Below, piece after piece: positions 8,478-18,934 of a stretch of DNA of 35,919 nt (position 1 is its first letter; every line of letters starts with the position of its first letter). Origin of the DNA: Cyclobacteriaceae bacterium (GTDB taxonomy: Bacteria; Bacteroidota; Bacteroidia; Cytophagales; Cyclobacteriaceae). The notes beneath the pieces are model-generated. The model searched no databases. It was not told the origin of the DNA and worked only from the letters and a program-made list of their open reading frames with translations. Both the position numbers and the translations under genes were made by a program. The stretch is from contig JAGTVG010000155.1 in the NCBI GenBank assembly GCA_018224645.1, positions 1 to 35,919 on the forward strand. The letters are read 5' to 3'.

Positions 8478-10175
8478 TTAATAAAACAAGACATTTGAAG
8501 TCTTGATATTTGGATCATTTACACTTGCTCCGCCAAGAATCATTACACGCGATACGCCATTTGCATCAACATAGCTGATTCCTGCCTGGTTATAGAGATT
8601 AAAACCTCCTTGAGATAACAATGTGTTTGAGCCGGTAGCTCCGGCAAATGTCCCTACGGTGCCATCTGCTAAAATCTGTGCATAGGTATTTTCGCTTGAG
8701 CCCTGGCCTGCAGCAGCGTACAAACCCGAAGACACAAATAAATTACCTCCTGCAGCCAGTGTAGTATGCTTACTTCGGGATTTTTGCAGCTCGTTTTCAT
8801 TTACTGTCCAACCAGCATCCGTGATGTTTCCGGTACGAAGATCCAGTCTGGCGAAAATTACTTGTGACAAATTAGTTGATGATGTGCCGGCATCCGGAGT
8901 TGAATTGCCACTTTCTCCACCTACAGCATATAAATAAGCTCCGAATGTAATAAAACCGTGATATGTCATTTCGGAAGGCATAGCAGAAAGTTCCTGCCAG
9001 TCTCCAAGTGCTCCTGTGGTATCAATTACGGATTTGTAAGTTTTATTCACTGGTACATCACCGGTTGTAGTTCCACCAGCAACATAAATAGTGTTTCTAA
9101 AAATCACAGCACCATGTGAATGTAATGGCTCAGGTAAGGACGTTGTACCGGACCAACTGCCGAGTGAACCGTCATTATTGAATGGCGCAACCGACACTGT
9201 ATTTACAACATTGCTGTCTCCATCCACTCCACCAATAATGTATAAATGTCCTGAGCCTGAAACTTTAGAATTGTAGGGCGTTGCCGCTACTGTACTGTGA
9301 AAGGCCAGAGGCGTTGGCAGTGACGTAGCCGATTTCCATTCAGCAATGGTTCCATCTGCATTGATTTCGCCATATATGGCCTGATCCAACGCTTCAGGAG
9401 TATCATTTTTTCCACCGGTTACATATACAAATTGATGACTTACATCGCTTGCATCGTCAATGGTAACAAACTGGGCATAGTGCCCACTTACAGCAACTGG
9501 AAGTGCCGTTGTAGATGTCCAGTTAATTGTGGAAGGACTAAAAGTTGCCGCTTCAGTTACATTAAATATCATTTCATTACTGACGCCTAATTCTGTTTCT
9601 ATATATAATGGTCCATCATCGGCACCCGATGGAACTGTTGTAATAATAAATTGATCTGTCCAGTAATCAGGATTTGCTACCGAAGCTTCAATTGTACTTC
9701 CGGCACCATCAGAGAAATATATTTTGCTTGTGCCCTGGACGCTTCCAAATGCTTTACCTTCAAGAATTACGGTGCTGCCTACATTACCTGATGGCTTTGT
9801 TGCGCTGTTTACGAATTCAAGTTCGGGAGGTATCGCTGTGAAAGCATTTTCAAAAGTTGCTTCTTTCCCGGCCGGGTTCCTTACGCTCACGGAAAGCAAT
9901 GTGTTGGCCTCCACACCGGAAGGAACCTGTGCAAAAATTGAAGTGGCTGAAGTAACATCAACTACAATTGAATTGACTCCACCAACGATAACTACCGCAC
10001 CTTGTTCAAAATTAGTGCCGACTATGGCCAGCTCTGTTGAGATGGCTCCTTCAGAGGGACTTACACCTGAAATATCGGGTTGTAATCCTGTCGGCGTAGG
10101 ATCGTCGTCCTTATTACAACCGAAACTCAGTAACCATATTAAAAATACAGCAAAAATTAATTTTAAAGGTTTCAT
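8478..10175 (-). CDS. Lipoprotein with IPT/TIG domains and Kelch-like repeats
   Basis: Lipobox LLSFGC; ISGVSPSEGAISTELAIVGTNF TIG pattern; repeated VYVTGGKND, LYIIGGVDG, IYVAGGT, LYAVGGESG, MILGGAS Kelch-type strands. Confidence 0.85.
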   Translation of the reverse strand: MKPLKLIFAVFLIWLLSFGCNKDDDPTPTGLQPDISGVSPSEGAISTELAIVGTNFEQGAVVIVGGVNSIVVDVTSATSIFAQVPSGVEANTLLSVSVRNPAGKEATFENAFTAIPPELEFVNSATKPSGNVGSTVILEGKAFGSVQGTSKIYFSDGAGSTIEASVANPDYWTDQFIITTVPSGADDGPLYIETELGVSNEMIFNVTEAATFSPSTINWTSTTALPVAVSGHYAQFVTIDDASDVSHQFVYVTGGKNDTPEALDQAIYGEINADGTIAEWKSATSLPTPLAFHSTVAATPYNSKVSGSGHLYIIGGVDGDSNVVNTVSVAPFNNDGSLGSWSGTTSLPEPLHSHGAVIFRNTIYVAGGTTTGDVPVNKTYKSVIDTTGALGDWQELSAMPSEMTYHGFITFGAYLYAVGGESGNSTPDAGTSSTNLSQVIFARLDLRTGNITDAGWTVNENELQKSRSKHTTLAAGGNLFVSSGLYAAAGQGSSENTYAQILADGTVGTFAGATGSNTLLSQGGFNLYNQAGISYVDANGVSRVMILGGASVNDPNIKTSNVLFY

Positions 10176-10578
10176 GTTTTTAATCTTCTAAGGAATATAA
10201 ATGTCAACTTTTTCCTTTTTATTATTCAAACGAATGGATAGTAACTACTGATGTATTTCAGATATTGGGGTTATGTAAGACAATTAAAGGTAATTCATTA
10301 ATTACCATATGATTAACAATGCTTACATCGTAAGTAATCCGTTGATTTTTAATTATATCAAAATATTATCAATCATGTCAGGACCGATTCCCGTTTCAGG
10401 GATCTTTGCAGGATAATGAAACTTCCCTGTGCAGGGTAGTCCCGGCAAATCATGAATTACCTGCCCTGGAGCACAGGCTCGAAAGGACAAAGCACAACCG
10501 GTCGATTCTATCAATCACCCTACATACGGTCACTCAGGGTATTCCATGTAATCCATCCCTGCCCTTGCCGGAGGAATA

Positions 10579-10697
10579 ACCCACCCCTACCCCTCCACGA
10601 GAGGGGATTTTGTACTCCCGGTTTTAATTGAATACCGATTTTCCCCTCTTTTGAGAAGCCTGTCCCGGGACTGACCCGGGAGGGTCAGGGGTGTGTA
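10579..10697. repeat. Imperfect inverted-repeat element, REP/MITE-like
   Basis: Left arm cacccctacccctccacgagaggggattttgtactcccggttttaatt; right arm (reverse complement) cacccctgaccctcccgggtcagtcccgggacaggcttctcaaaagaggggaaaatcggtattcaatt. Nested hairpins cccctc-cacga-gagggg and cccggg-actga-cccggg. Confidence 0.6.
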
Positions 10698-10713
10698 AAA
10701 ATTGAAAAACAAT

Positions 10714-11727
10714 TCATATTTCCGGGATGATCGCCTTTTTGTCGATCGATTTCCAGAGTTCCATGGACTTCTCCCATAACCTGATCCCCTCCTCCACTTC
10801 ATACACTTTCGGATCCATCTTCCTGGGATTGAACATATGCAGGTATTCGTTGCTTCTGCCTACAAAATCATCGGAAACGGCCAGGTAAACCACCGGCTCA
10901 GCCGCTTTTGCCGGTGATCTGAAAATAATGGAAAAGATCCCTTTGAGGATATTCCGCAACAGCCAGGGCGCTTCCTTCACAATATTGGTGTTGACGGGTC
11001 CCGGGCAAATCACATGGATACCAACATCCACCTCACCTGCATTCAGTCGTCTGGACAATTCGGTAAAAAATGTATTGGCCACCAGCTTAAAGTAACTATA
11101 GTATTCCATGCCCTTCGATACGCCGTAGGGAATGAATTTCCCGAATTCATCATAATCGACATAGGAGGATCCCTGGTGTGAATCAGAGCTGATGAAGAGG
11201 ATCCTGGCTTCATGTTCCTTCCTGTTGCCTGAAATCTTGTTGGGGATAACCCCGGCTTTCAATAACAGGGAGGATACTATCACGTTGGAAAGGTAATTGA
11301 CCATGAACATTTCTTCCTGCCCCGATGAAGTTTCCCTTGCCTTTGGGAGAGCAACGCCGGCATTCAGGATGGTGATATCGAGCTGTACCCGATCTTTTTT
11401 CAAGCCTTCACAAAATGAATGGATGCTTTCAAGTTCGCTCAGATCCAGATAACGCATTTCCACATTCCCGGATCCAGAGACCTTTTTAACCTTTTCACCC
11501 GCTTCCGGTATCTGTCTGCGGCAGGCCATGATCACATGTCCCCCTCTTCTGGCCAGTTCCACCGCAATTGCAAACCCAAGTCCGGAATTGGCTCCTGTGA
11601 CCAGGCAGGTCCGGCCATCGATCATGTCATTACCTGTCAGCCTGTTCTGTAGTTTCTGTTTTCTGAACAGGTCGAAAAATCCGTTCAAGGCGGCCACAAC
11701 AGGATTGTCAAACCTTCCTTCAGCCAT
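10714..11727 (-). CDS. SDR family NAD(P)-dependent oxidoreductase
   Basis: CLVTGANSGLGFAIA nucleotide-binding motif, NAG, ISSDSHQ and YSYFK (YxxxK) motifs; 337 aa. Confidence 0.92.
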   Translation of the reverse strand: MAEGRFDNPVVAALNGFFDLFRKQKLQNRLTGNDMIDGRTCLVTGANSGLGFAIAVELARRGGHVIMACRRQIPEAGEKVKKVSGSGNVEMRYLDLSELESIHSFCEGLKKDRVQLDITILNAGVALPKARETSSGQEEMFMVNYLSNVIVSSLLLKAGVIPNKISGNRKEHEARILFISSDSHQGSSYVDYDEFGKFIPYGVSKGMEYYSYFKLVANTFFTELSRRLNAGEVDVGIHVICPGPVNTNIVKEAPWLLRNILKGIFSIIFRSPAKAAEPVVYLAVSDDFVGRSNEYLHMFNPRKMDPKVYEVEEGIRLWEKSMELWKSIDKKAIIPEI

Positions 11728-11932
11728 ATGATCTCAATGATGGTTTGTTTTATGAAAATGAAAAATTCAAAAATACATCAACTCCTCACATATCCCAATG
11801 GAAAGGGATTAATCCTGTTTTGCCCTAAGATAGATCAACATCTGAAACGTATTCCTTTTGATTAGGCTTACAAATTATTCCAATGGGCAATTTATCCTTT
11901 TAATCAAAGTGAAGGTTTTTTAAGATCCAGTC

Positions 11933-12862
11933 CTACCAGCTTTTCATGCCAAGCAGTTTTTCTCCCAGTTCAGTCAGACTGGCCCTGGGATACCGGGTTA
12001 GTTCCCAATTTCTCGGATCACCCGGAAAAGCATATCCTTCCGGAGGGATGCGTTCCTTCCAGGATCTTATCCGCCAATCCCTCAGGTCCGCATTTTCTTC
12101 TTCGGCAGGGGTCATGGCAATATACTGGGCTATCCGGGGCCGGTCGGACTTGTTTGGACGGATTCCATGAGCAAGCATCGAATTCCATATGATAAGATCC
12201 CCTGCCATGGTTTCGACCTGTTCAATTTCAAATCCGGTGACATCCGGTTTGAAAGGATCCCTGTCTGCTGGCTGTGTTTTCACCCATGCATCATAATTCC
12301 TGAATAATTCGGGAACACACTGAAAGCCACCCGTTTCCCGGGTGGTATCGCTCAGGGATAACACGCCCTGGACATTATTCCTGCGATCGGGATCTGAAGT
12401 ATCTATATCCCAATGAATAAATCCTTTGAATTTCTTCTCTCCCAATGGGAAATTGAGATTACACCTGTCAATGGAAACCCATAATTTTTCAGTTCCCCAG
12501 ATATCCGCAAAAATTTTATGGATTTTCTGATATTGGCGGTTATCCCATAGATGCTGGTGATGGTACATTTCCACCATCCCTGAATTCACAAGCTCCTTCA
12601 TTTCGATTTCCCGGTGTGGGGGCCGGTACCATGTTGATGGATCATCCGGGTCTTTTTCCTCAAATTCCCAGATTGTCCGGACAAGATTCCTGATGTTCTC
12701 TTCAGGTACTACATTCCGGATCACAACATATCCTTTTTTATTCCAGTTTTTCCAGTCATCCTCCGAGAATACCCTGAAAGGTTCATTATTCAAACGCTGA
12801 TTAAAGGAAATCTGCCGGTAATATCCGATACTGGCATTTCCAGGTTGTTTTTCATATCTCAT
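11933..12862 (-). CDS. Phytanoyl-CoA dioxygenase (PhyH) family protein
   Basis: GYVVIRNVVPEE N-terminus, IHWDID (HxD) and AGDLIIWNSMLAHGIRPNKSDRPRIAQYI (distal His and Arg). Confidence 0.88.
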   Translation of the reverse strand: MRYEKQPGNASIGYYRQISFNQRLNNEPFRVFSEDDWKNWNKKGYVVIRNVVPEENIRNLVRTIWEFEEKDPDDPSTWYRPPHREIEMKELVNSGMVEMYHHQHLWDNRQYQKIHKIFADIWGTEKLWVSIDRCNLNFPLGEKKFKGFIHWDIDTSDPDRRNNVQGVLSLSDTTRETGGFQCVPELFRNYDAWVKTQPADRDPFKPDVTGFEIEQVETMAGDLIIWNSMLAHGIRPNKSDRPRIAQYIAMTPAEEENADLRDWRIRSWKERIPPEGYAFPGDPRNWELTRYPRASLTELGEKLLGMKSW

Positions 12863-13129
12863 GGATAAAGGTTTTATTGTTCACCAAATACTGCATTTTC
12901 GAAATGAAACTTATAGAATTTATGTCCCTTCTGTCAGATATAATTCCCCCCAGTTTCTTCCGGATAATCTCACAATATAATCATAATGATCTTATTTGAA
13001 AAATCCTGTGTTCGGCTGTAATTGATGATCCGGAACCTGATTCCCCCGATCGTAAATTATTTTCGACAATTACATCAAGGTATTGAAGCTCCGATTCTGA
13101 AATTTCTTGTTTTTGTATACTAAATTTGT

Positions 13130-13363
13130 GTGGAAAACAGGAATACAGACATGGGGATCAGGATCAGGAATTTTATTTTAAATGAACTTTTTTTTATTTT
13201 ACTTTCACCAACCCTGGTCATGCTATGCATTGTTGTATATGGAATCCTTTTTGATTTCTGGTATAAGAATCTCATAGATATTTTATTGGTGAGTTTTGTG
13301 ATTTACCTGGTTTTGTTATTTATCCGTCTGGTTTTCCGAACCTCGAAAAAAATCAGGAATTGA
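13130..13363 (+). CDS. Small membrane protein, unknown function
   Basis: 77 aa with two hydrophobic segments (FFILLSPTLVMLCIVVYGIL; ILLVSFVIYLVLLFIRLVF); alternative start at 13151. Confidence 0.5.
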   Translation: MENRNTDMGIRIRNFILNELFFILLSPTLVMLCIVVYGILFDFWYKNLIDILLVSFVIYLVLLFIRLVFRTSKKIRN

Positions 13364-13509
13364 TTCAAATACGATTTATCTGAAATAACATTTTTTTTGC
13401 ATATAATTGTAAATAATACACTTTTAACGTATAATAAAAAGTAATCCATGGTCATTTCGGGTACTTTTGGGCCTGATATTTGCAGACATTTTTTAAAATT
13501 TAATGATCT

Positions 13510-14112
13510 ATGAAAAAAACCTTTTTGATTTACGTATTCTTTATTTATCTTATTTCTCCGGCCGCTGCCCAGGTTGAATATAAGGTTGGTGAGGGAAGCA
13601 CCATGTCCATTACAGGTACATCCACCATTCACGACTGGACCAGCAAGGTAAATGAGGTCAATGGCACCTATCTTTTCAAAGAGAATATCAATCAGAAAAA
13701 AATAGCCAGAAGCGGCAGTATAGTGGAATCTGTTAAAATGGAAATTCCAGTATTAAGCATCGAAAGCCCGCGGGGAGCCACCATGGACAATAAAACCTAT
13801 AATGCCCTTAAATCAGAAGAACATCCCAACATAATTTTCGAGATAACACAGGACGAGATAAAGAATATTACAGATTCCAGATCAGATAAATTCCAGCTTG
13901 ATGTAACCGGGAATCTGACCATTGCGGGGTTCACCAGGGAGATCAGTTTAACACTGGACGGACAGAAAGTGGATGAAAAAACACTAAAATTCAAAGGCAG
14001 TTTTCCTGTCGACATGGTCACGTATAAAGTGGAACCGCCGACCGCAATGTTCGGCCAGATCAAAACCGGAAAAGATGTTTCCATTGATTTTGAATTGACT
14101 TTGGTGAGGTAA
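13510..14112 (+). CDS. YceI family periplasmic protein
   Basis: Signal peptide; MSITGTSTIHDWTSKV...GTYLFKEN...MDNKTYNALKSEEHPNIIFEI...VTGNLTIAGFTREISLTLDGQ. Confidence 0.93.
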   Translation: MKKTFLIYVFFIYLISPAAAQVEYKVGEGSTMSITGTSTIHDWTSKVNEVNGTYLFKENINQKKIARSGSIVESVKMEIPVLSIESPRGATMDNKTYNALKSEEHPNIIFEITQDEIKNITDSRSDKFQLDVTGNLTIAGFTREISLTLDGQKVDEKTLKFKGSFPVDMVTYKVEPPTAMFGQIKTGKDVSIDFELTLVR

Positions 14113-14123
14113 AAGTTTTAAAT

Positions 14124-15152
14124 TTGAATATAGAAATGATCTACAGCATATCATCAATGTTGAAATTCTCCCCACTGATGCTGGGGATAATTTTAATCGT
14201 TACCCTATCTCATGCTCAGGATGTCGAAGTTGTGGCCTATGTTGAAGAAATACCTGGTTCGCAGGTAGCCATCGAAATGGTTCCCGTTCAGGGCGGTTCA
14301 TTCGTGATAGGAAGCCCGGACACCGAAGCTGACCGTGATGTAGATGAAGGCCCGCAACGTGAGGTGGAGGTAGACGGATTCTGGATGGGAAAATTCGAAA
14401 TCACCTGGGATCAGTATGAACTTTTCATGCAGAAGGAAAATATAGTGCGTGATTCAATCCTTTCTGAAGTTGCGCTTGAACGTGAAACGGAAGCGGATGC
14501 CATTTCAAGGCCTAGCCCCCCCTATGAGGATCCCTCGTTTGGTATGGGCAAGTACGGCTATCCGGCCGGAAGTATGACACAGTTTGCAGCTTTGATGTAC
14601 TGCAAATGGTTATCCACCATGACAGGAAAATTTTATCGTTTACCGACTGAGGCCGAATGGGAATATGCCTGCAGGGCGGGAACAACCACAGCTTATTATT
14701 CGGGAGACAATGTGGCGGAACTCGATGAATACGGGTGGCATTATGGCAATGCCTTGTATACCTATCATAAAGTAGGTGAGAAAAAGCCCAATCAATTCGG
14801 CATCTATGATATGATGGGAAATGTTGCAGAATGGACACTGGATCATTATTACCCGGATTATTATGAAAAGCTGAAGGAGGAAGATTTAAAAAATCCATGG
14901 TCCAAACCTGCCGCACTCTATCCCAGAACGGTTAGGGGAGGTTCATATGATGACGATCCTGACATGTTGCGTTGTGCTTCCCGGATCCCCTCAAATCCTG
15001 AAAAATGGAAACAAAGGGATCCTCAAATCCCTAAAAGCTTCTGGTGGAATACGGATTCCCCCTTTGTGGGTTTCCGGGTTGTCAGACCCTTCGAGGAACT
15101 GACCAAGGAGGAACAAGATACTTTCTGGGCGATCAATCTGGACGAAGATTAA
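14124..15152 (+). CDS. Formylglycine-generating enzyme (SUMF1)-like protein
   Basis: MVPVQGGSFVIGSPDTEADRDVDEGPQREVEVDGFWMGKFEITWDQYELFM; YRLPTEAEWEYACRAGTTTAYYSGD; GIYDMMGNVAEWTLD; RVVRGGSYDDD-type segment; VGFRVVR. Confidence 0.93.
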   Translation: MNIEMIYSISSMLKFSPLMLGIILIVTLSHAQDVEVVAYVEEIPGSQVAIEMVPVQGGSFVIGSPDTEADRDVDEGPQREVEVDGFWMGKFEITWDQYELFMQKENIVRDSILSEVALERETEADAISRPSPPYEDPSFGMGKYGYPAGSMTQFAALMYCKWLSTMTGKFYRLPTEAEWEYACRAGTTTAYYSGDNVAELDEYGWHYGNALYTYHKVGEKKPNQFGIYDMMGNVAEWTLDHYYPDYYEKLKEEDLKNPWSKPAALYPRTVRGGSYDDDPDMLRCASRIPSNPEKWKQRDPQIPKSFWWNTDSPFVGFRVVRPFEELTKEEQDTFWAINLDED

Positions 15153-15180
15153 ATGTGTTTTTTTACCTAAATATAAGATT

Positions 15181-16491
15181 ATGGACAAAAAATTTTCATT
15201 AACCCGCAGAAATTTTGTCAAGGGATCGGCAACTGTGGCAGGTGGTGTCATGGTTGGCGGACTATCCCTTGATTCGAGTGCACATCCTGCCGGATCAGAC
15301 ACAATCAAAGTTGCTCTCGTTGGCTGTGGAGGAAGAGGGACAGGGGCTGCAGTTCAGGCGCTAAGCGTAAAACAAAACGTACAGCTTGTCGCCATGGCCG
15401 ACGCTTTCAAGGATCGCCTGGATACAAGTTACAGTAACATCCTGGAACAAATTACCGATAAAGAACGGGTAAAGGTGAAGGATAAAAATAAATTTGTTGG
15501 ATTTGATGGCTATAAGGCCGCCATCGATATGGCCGATGTTGTTATTTTAACCACCCCTCCTGGTTTCCGTCCTATCCATTTGGAATATGCTGTTAAAAAT
15601 GACAAGCATGTCTTCACTGAAAAACCCATGGCTACCGATGCACCTGGAATCCGTAAAGTGCTTGAAATGGTGGAACTTTCCAAACAGAAAAAATTAAACG
15701 TCATTGTCGGCCTGCAGAGACATTATCAGACCTACTACCGTGAAATGATCAAAAGAATCCATGATGGTGAAATTGGAGATATTACCTCCGCTCAGGCTTA
15801 CTGGAATGGTGGTGGCGTATGGGTGAATCCGAGGGAAACCGGTCAGACAGAAATGGAATATCAGATGCGGAACTGGTATTATTTTAACTGGTTATGCGGA
15901 GATCATATCGTTGAACAGCATATCCATAACCTTGATGTAATCAACTGGGTAAAACAGGCTTATCCCGTAAAAGCTCAGGGAATGGGCGGACGCCAGGTAA
16001 GAACCGGCAAGGAATATGGCGAAATTTTCGATCATCATTTTGTGGAATTTGAATATGCAGACGGAACGATCATGAACAGCCAGTGCCGTCATATTCAGAA
16101 TACATGGAACAAGGTAGCAGAATCTGTTGCTGGTACCAAGGGCCGCGCCGATAGTTCCGGCACTTTGTATGATCTGAAAGGAAATATAATCTGGAAACAC
16201 AGGGACAGGGAAGACCCTAATCCCTATCAGCAGGAACATGATGAATTATTCGCTGCCATTGAAGCCGGTGAAGTGATCAACGATCTGGAAAATGGAACGA
16301 AAAGTACAATGACAGCCATTATGGGTCGTATGGCGACTTATTCAGGACAGATGATTACCTGGGATGAGGCCATCAATTCCGATAATAAGCTGGTTCCGGA
16401 TACTTTTGGCTGGGATGTATTACCACCGGTACTGCCGGATGAAAAAGGATTTTATCCTATCCCGATGCCGGGCATTACCAAAGTTCTTTAA
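15181..16491 (+). CDS. Tat-signal Gfo/Idh/MocA family oxidoreductase
   Basis: LTRRNFVKGSATVAGG Tat motif; IKVALVGCGGRGTGA Rossmann; VFTEKPMA motif; 436 aa. Confidence 0.93.
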   Translation: MDKKFSLTRRNFVKGSATVAGGVMVGGLSLDSSAHPAGSDTIKVALVGCGGRGTGAAVQALSVKQNVQLVAMADAFKDRLDTSYSNILEQITDKERVKVKDKNKFVGFDGYKAAIDMADVVILTTPPGFRPIHLEYAVKNDKHVFTEKPMATDAPGIRKVLEMVELSKQKKLNVIVGLQRHYQTYYREMIKRIHDGEIGDITSAQAYWNGGGVWVNPRETGQTEMEYQMRNWYYFNWLCGDHIVEQHIHNLDVINWVKQAYPVKAQGMGGRQVRTGKEYGEIFDHHFVEFEYADGTIMNSQCRHIQNTWNKVAESVAGTKGRADSSGTLYDLKGNIIWKHRDREDPNPYQQEHDELFAAIEAGEVINDLENGTKSTMTAIMGRMATYSGQMITWDEAINSDNKLVPDTFGWDVLPPVLPDEKGFYPIPMPGITKVL

Positions 16492-16516
16492 TTTAAAAAA
16501 TACGAGAAAGAATACA

Positions 16517-16545
16517 AAAGAGGGAGCCGTGGCTCCCTCTTTTTA
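16517..16545 (+). terminator. Rho-independent terminator after the Gfo/Idh/MocA gene
   Basis: aaaagagggagcc-gt-ggctccctctttttat hairpin followed by a T-tract. Confidence 0.85.
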
Positions 16546-16596
16546 TGAATTACAATAAAAGAGTGATATTGGTAGATTGCCTTCCCGGATCCTGGT

Positions 16597-17631
16597 TTAT
16601 CGTCCGCTGTAACGGTAGATTTTTTTATCACCATTCTCGATTTCAACAATAATGGCATCCACCCCATCCAGTTTATCAAGACTTTTAAATCCTTTATCCG
16701 GCCCGCTGATGCTTAGAAATGATGACAGTACATCCGCTGTCGTGCAGTCAGGTGCAGTAACTGTTACCGTTCTGGGTATTGTGATGCCATAACCGGTCCT
16801 GGGGTTGATGATGTGGGAGTATCGTATTCCATTGATTTCAGTAAACCTGAACAAATCACCGGATGTGGCAATGGCTGAGTTTTCCACGTAAGCAATGCTA
16901 TCAGTGCTATACTGTGTTTCAATCACGATCTTCCAGCCCCGGGATCCGGGTGGATTTTCGCCTGTCCTGATATCCCCTCCTCCGTCAACAAGGACTGCAT
17001 CAAATCCATTACTCCTGAACAATTCGAATATTCTGTCTACGGTATACCCCTTGGCTATCCCACCAAGATCGAGTTGTATCCCAGGTTTAGTAAGTTTGAC
17101 TGCCTGTTTATTCTTATTCAGCTTTATATATTTAAATCCAACAACGGAGGCTGCATTATTCAACATTAAGGTATCAGGAATTTTTTCCTTCCTCCCCGCC
17201 CTTCTCCACAATTGGGAATAAGCCCCAACTGTAATGTCAAATAATCCATCAGTACGCCTTGACCAGCACAGACTTTCCCGGATTATTTCATATAATTCAT
17301 CTGAAACTGGTATCCATTTTCCATTTCCCGAAAGTCTCGATAGTCTCATCAATTCGCTTTCGGGATTATAATCACTCATAATGAGGTTAAGGCTGTCCAC
17401 CATCGCAAAGGAAGCCATGGCTATTCTTGAAGCCTTACCAGTGTCCGATCCGTACCCTACAATGGTAAATAAGGACCCCATGCCTGAATGCGAGAATTGA
17501 AAACGTACAGCTTCTGGAGGATCCTGGGCATTAACATGATAAAATAGCAGAGTAATCAATGGGATCAACCGAAAATCCTTGCACTTTTTTAATAATTTGT
17601 GCATATTTTTATCATATTTACACATTCGCAT
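16597..17631 (-). CDS. apbE: FAD:protein FMN transferase (ApbE family)
   Basis: MGSLFTIVGY, GLFDITVGAYSQLWR, QLDLGGIAKGYTVDR, VDGGGDIR, SAIATSGD, SHIINPRTGYGI, APDCTTADVLSS motifs. Confidence 0.93.
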   Translation of the reverse strand: MRMCKYDKNMHKLLKKCKDFRLIPLITLLFYHVNAQDPPEAVRFQFSHSGMGSLFTIVGYGSDTGKASRIAMASFAMVDSLNLIMSDYNPESELMRLSRLSGNGKWIPVSDELYEIIRESLCWSRRTDGLFDITVGAYSQLWRRAGRKEKIPDTLMLNNAASVVGFKYIKLNKNKQAVKLTKPGIQLDLGGIAKGYTVDRIFELFRSNGFDAVLVDGGGDIRTGENPPGSRGWKIVIETQYSTDSIAYVENSAIATSGDLFRFTEINGIRYSHIINPRTGYGITIPRTVTVTAPDCTTADVLSSFLSISGPDKGFKSLDKLDGVDAIIVEIENGDKKIYRYSGR

Positions 17632-17729
17632 TTCAAATTACGTAACAATATCTGTACCATGTCATCAAATGAATATTTTTTAAACTTGACAGGCAAATCT
17701 AATTCATGACACATATAAATATTAGCTCG

Positions 17730-18668
17730 ATGGAACGAAGAAATTTTATAAAAAAATCAATGGCAGCAGCTGGAACCGCCATTGTTTCAACCGCCATAGG
17801 CGCACCCGCTGTTAACGCCATGGCACCAGGGAAAAAGTTCTGGAAAATAGAAAAATATAATTTTAATTTACCATACGCCCCACATTTCGGAATGTTTGAG
17901 AATATGGCAGGAAAAGACCTCATTGATCAGTTAAAGTACATGGCTGATGTCGGGTTCACGGCACTGGAGGATAATGGCATGATGGGCAGGGATGTCGCTA
18001 CACAGGAGAAGATTGCCAGTGAGATGGTTCGTCTGGGCATGAAAATGGGCGTTTTTGTGGTAGATGGAGGTGATAACTGGAAAGTATCCTTAGCGACCGG
18101 CCAAACTGAATTTAAGGACACCTTCATAAAAACATGCAGGAAAGCTGTTGATGTAGCAAAAAGATGCAATGCCACATGGATGACAGTTGTCCCGGGATAT
18201 TTTGACAGGACCAGGGACCTGAATCACCAGACTTCCAGTGTAATCGATGCACTTCGGGCTGGCGCTGAGATCTTTGAACCTCATAATCTGGTCATGGTAC
18301 TTGAACCACTCAGCGATAACCCGGATCTTTTCCTTAGATTTTCCCCGCAGACCTATCTGATATGTAAGGCTGTTAACAGCCCTTCCTGTAAGATCCTTTA
18401 TGATATATATCATATGCAGCGTAATGAGGGCGATCTGATCAAACATATGGAGCAATCCTGGGATGAAATTGCCTACATACAGATCGGTGACAACCCGGGA
18501 AGAAAGGAACCCACAACAGGTGAGATCAATTATAAGAATGTATTTAAATACATCGATGAAAAGGGTTATGAGGGAATACTTGGCATGGAGCATGGCCTTT
18601 CGAAACCAGGAAAGGACGGAGAACAGGCCCTTGTCGATGCCTATAAACAAGTGGATCAGTTCAAATAA
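17730..18668 (+). CDS. Tat-signal TIM-barrel sugar isomerase/epimerase (hydroxypyruvate-isomerase-like)
   Basis: MERRNFIKKSMAAAGTA Tat-like start at 17730 (ORF track starts 17706); MVLEPLS...CKILYDIYHMQRNEGDLIKHME...YIQIGDNPGRKEPTTGEINYKNVFKYIDEKGYEGILGMEHG. Confidence 0.92.
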   Translation: MERRNFIKKSMAAAGTAIVSTAIGAPAVNAMAPGKKFWKIEKYNFNLPYAPHFGMFENMAGKDLIDQLKYMADVGFTALEDNGMMGRDVATQEKIASEMVRLGMKMGVFVVDGGDNWKVSLATGQTEFKDTFIKTCRKAVDVAKRCNATWMTVVPGYFDRTRDLNHQTSSVIDALRAGAEIFEPHNLVMVLEPLSDNPDLFLRFSPQTYLICKAVNSPSCKILYDIYHMQRNEGDLIKHMEQSWDEIAYIQIGDNPGRKEPTTGEINYKNVFKYIDEKGYEGILGMEHGLSKPGKDGEQALVDAYKQVDQFK

Positions 18669-18934
18669 AACCCATGAGCGGGCGTTTAAATTCCAGGTAA
18701 AGCCCCTGAGGTAATATTCATCATTTTTTCACCTTCCAAAAAATCAGGGAGTTGATGCAACTATTTTTTCCTCATAACAGTCTAATAATAAACGGGAACA
18801 TCAAATCCTGTTATTTATTCCGGGTAAAATGCCCCCCATTTTGGGGTATTTTGAATATTAGTTATTTATTTACTCCTTTATATGTTATAATTTTATTTTC
18901 ATTGATCAGTTATCCTCTTCCTGACCATACACAT

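Noticed and set aside
18090-18650. 186-aa minus ORF
   Set aside because: Antisense shadow of the TIM-barrel isomerase gene.
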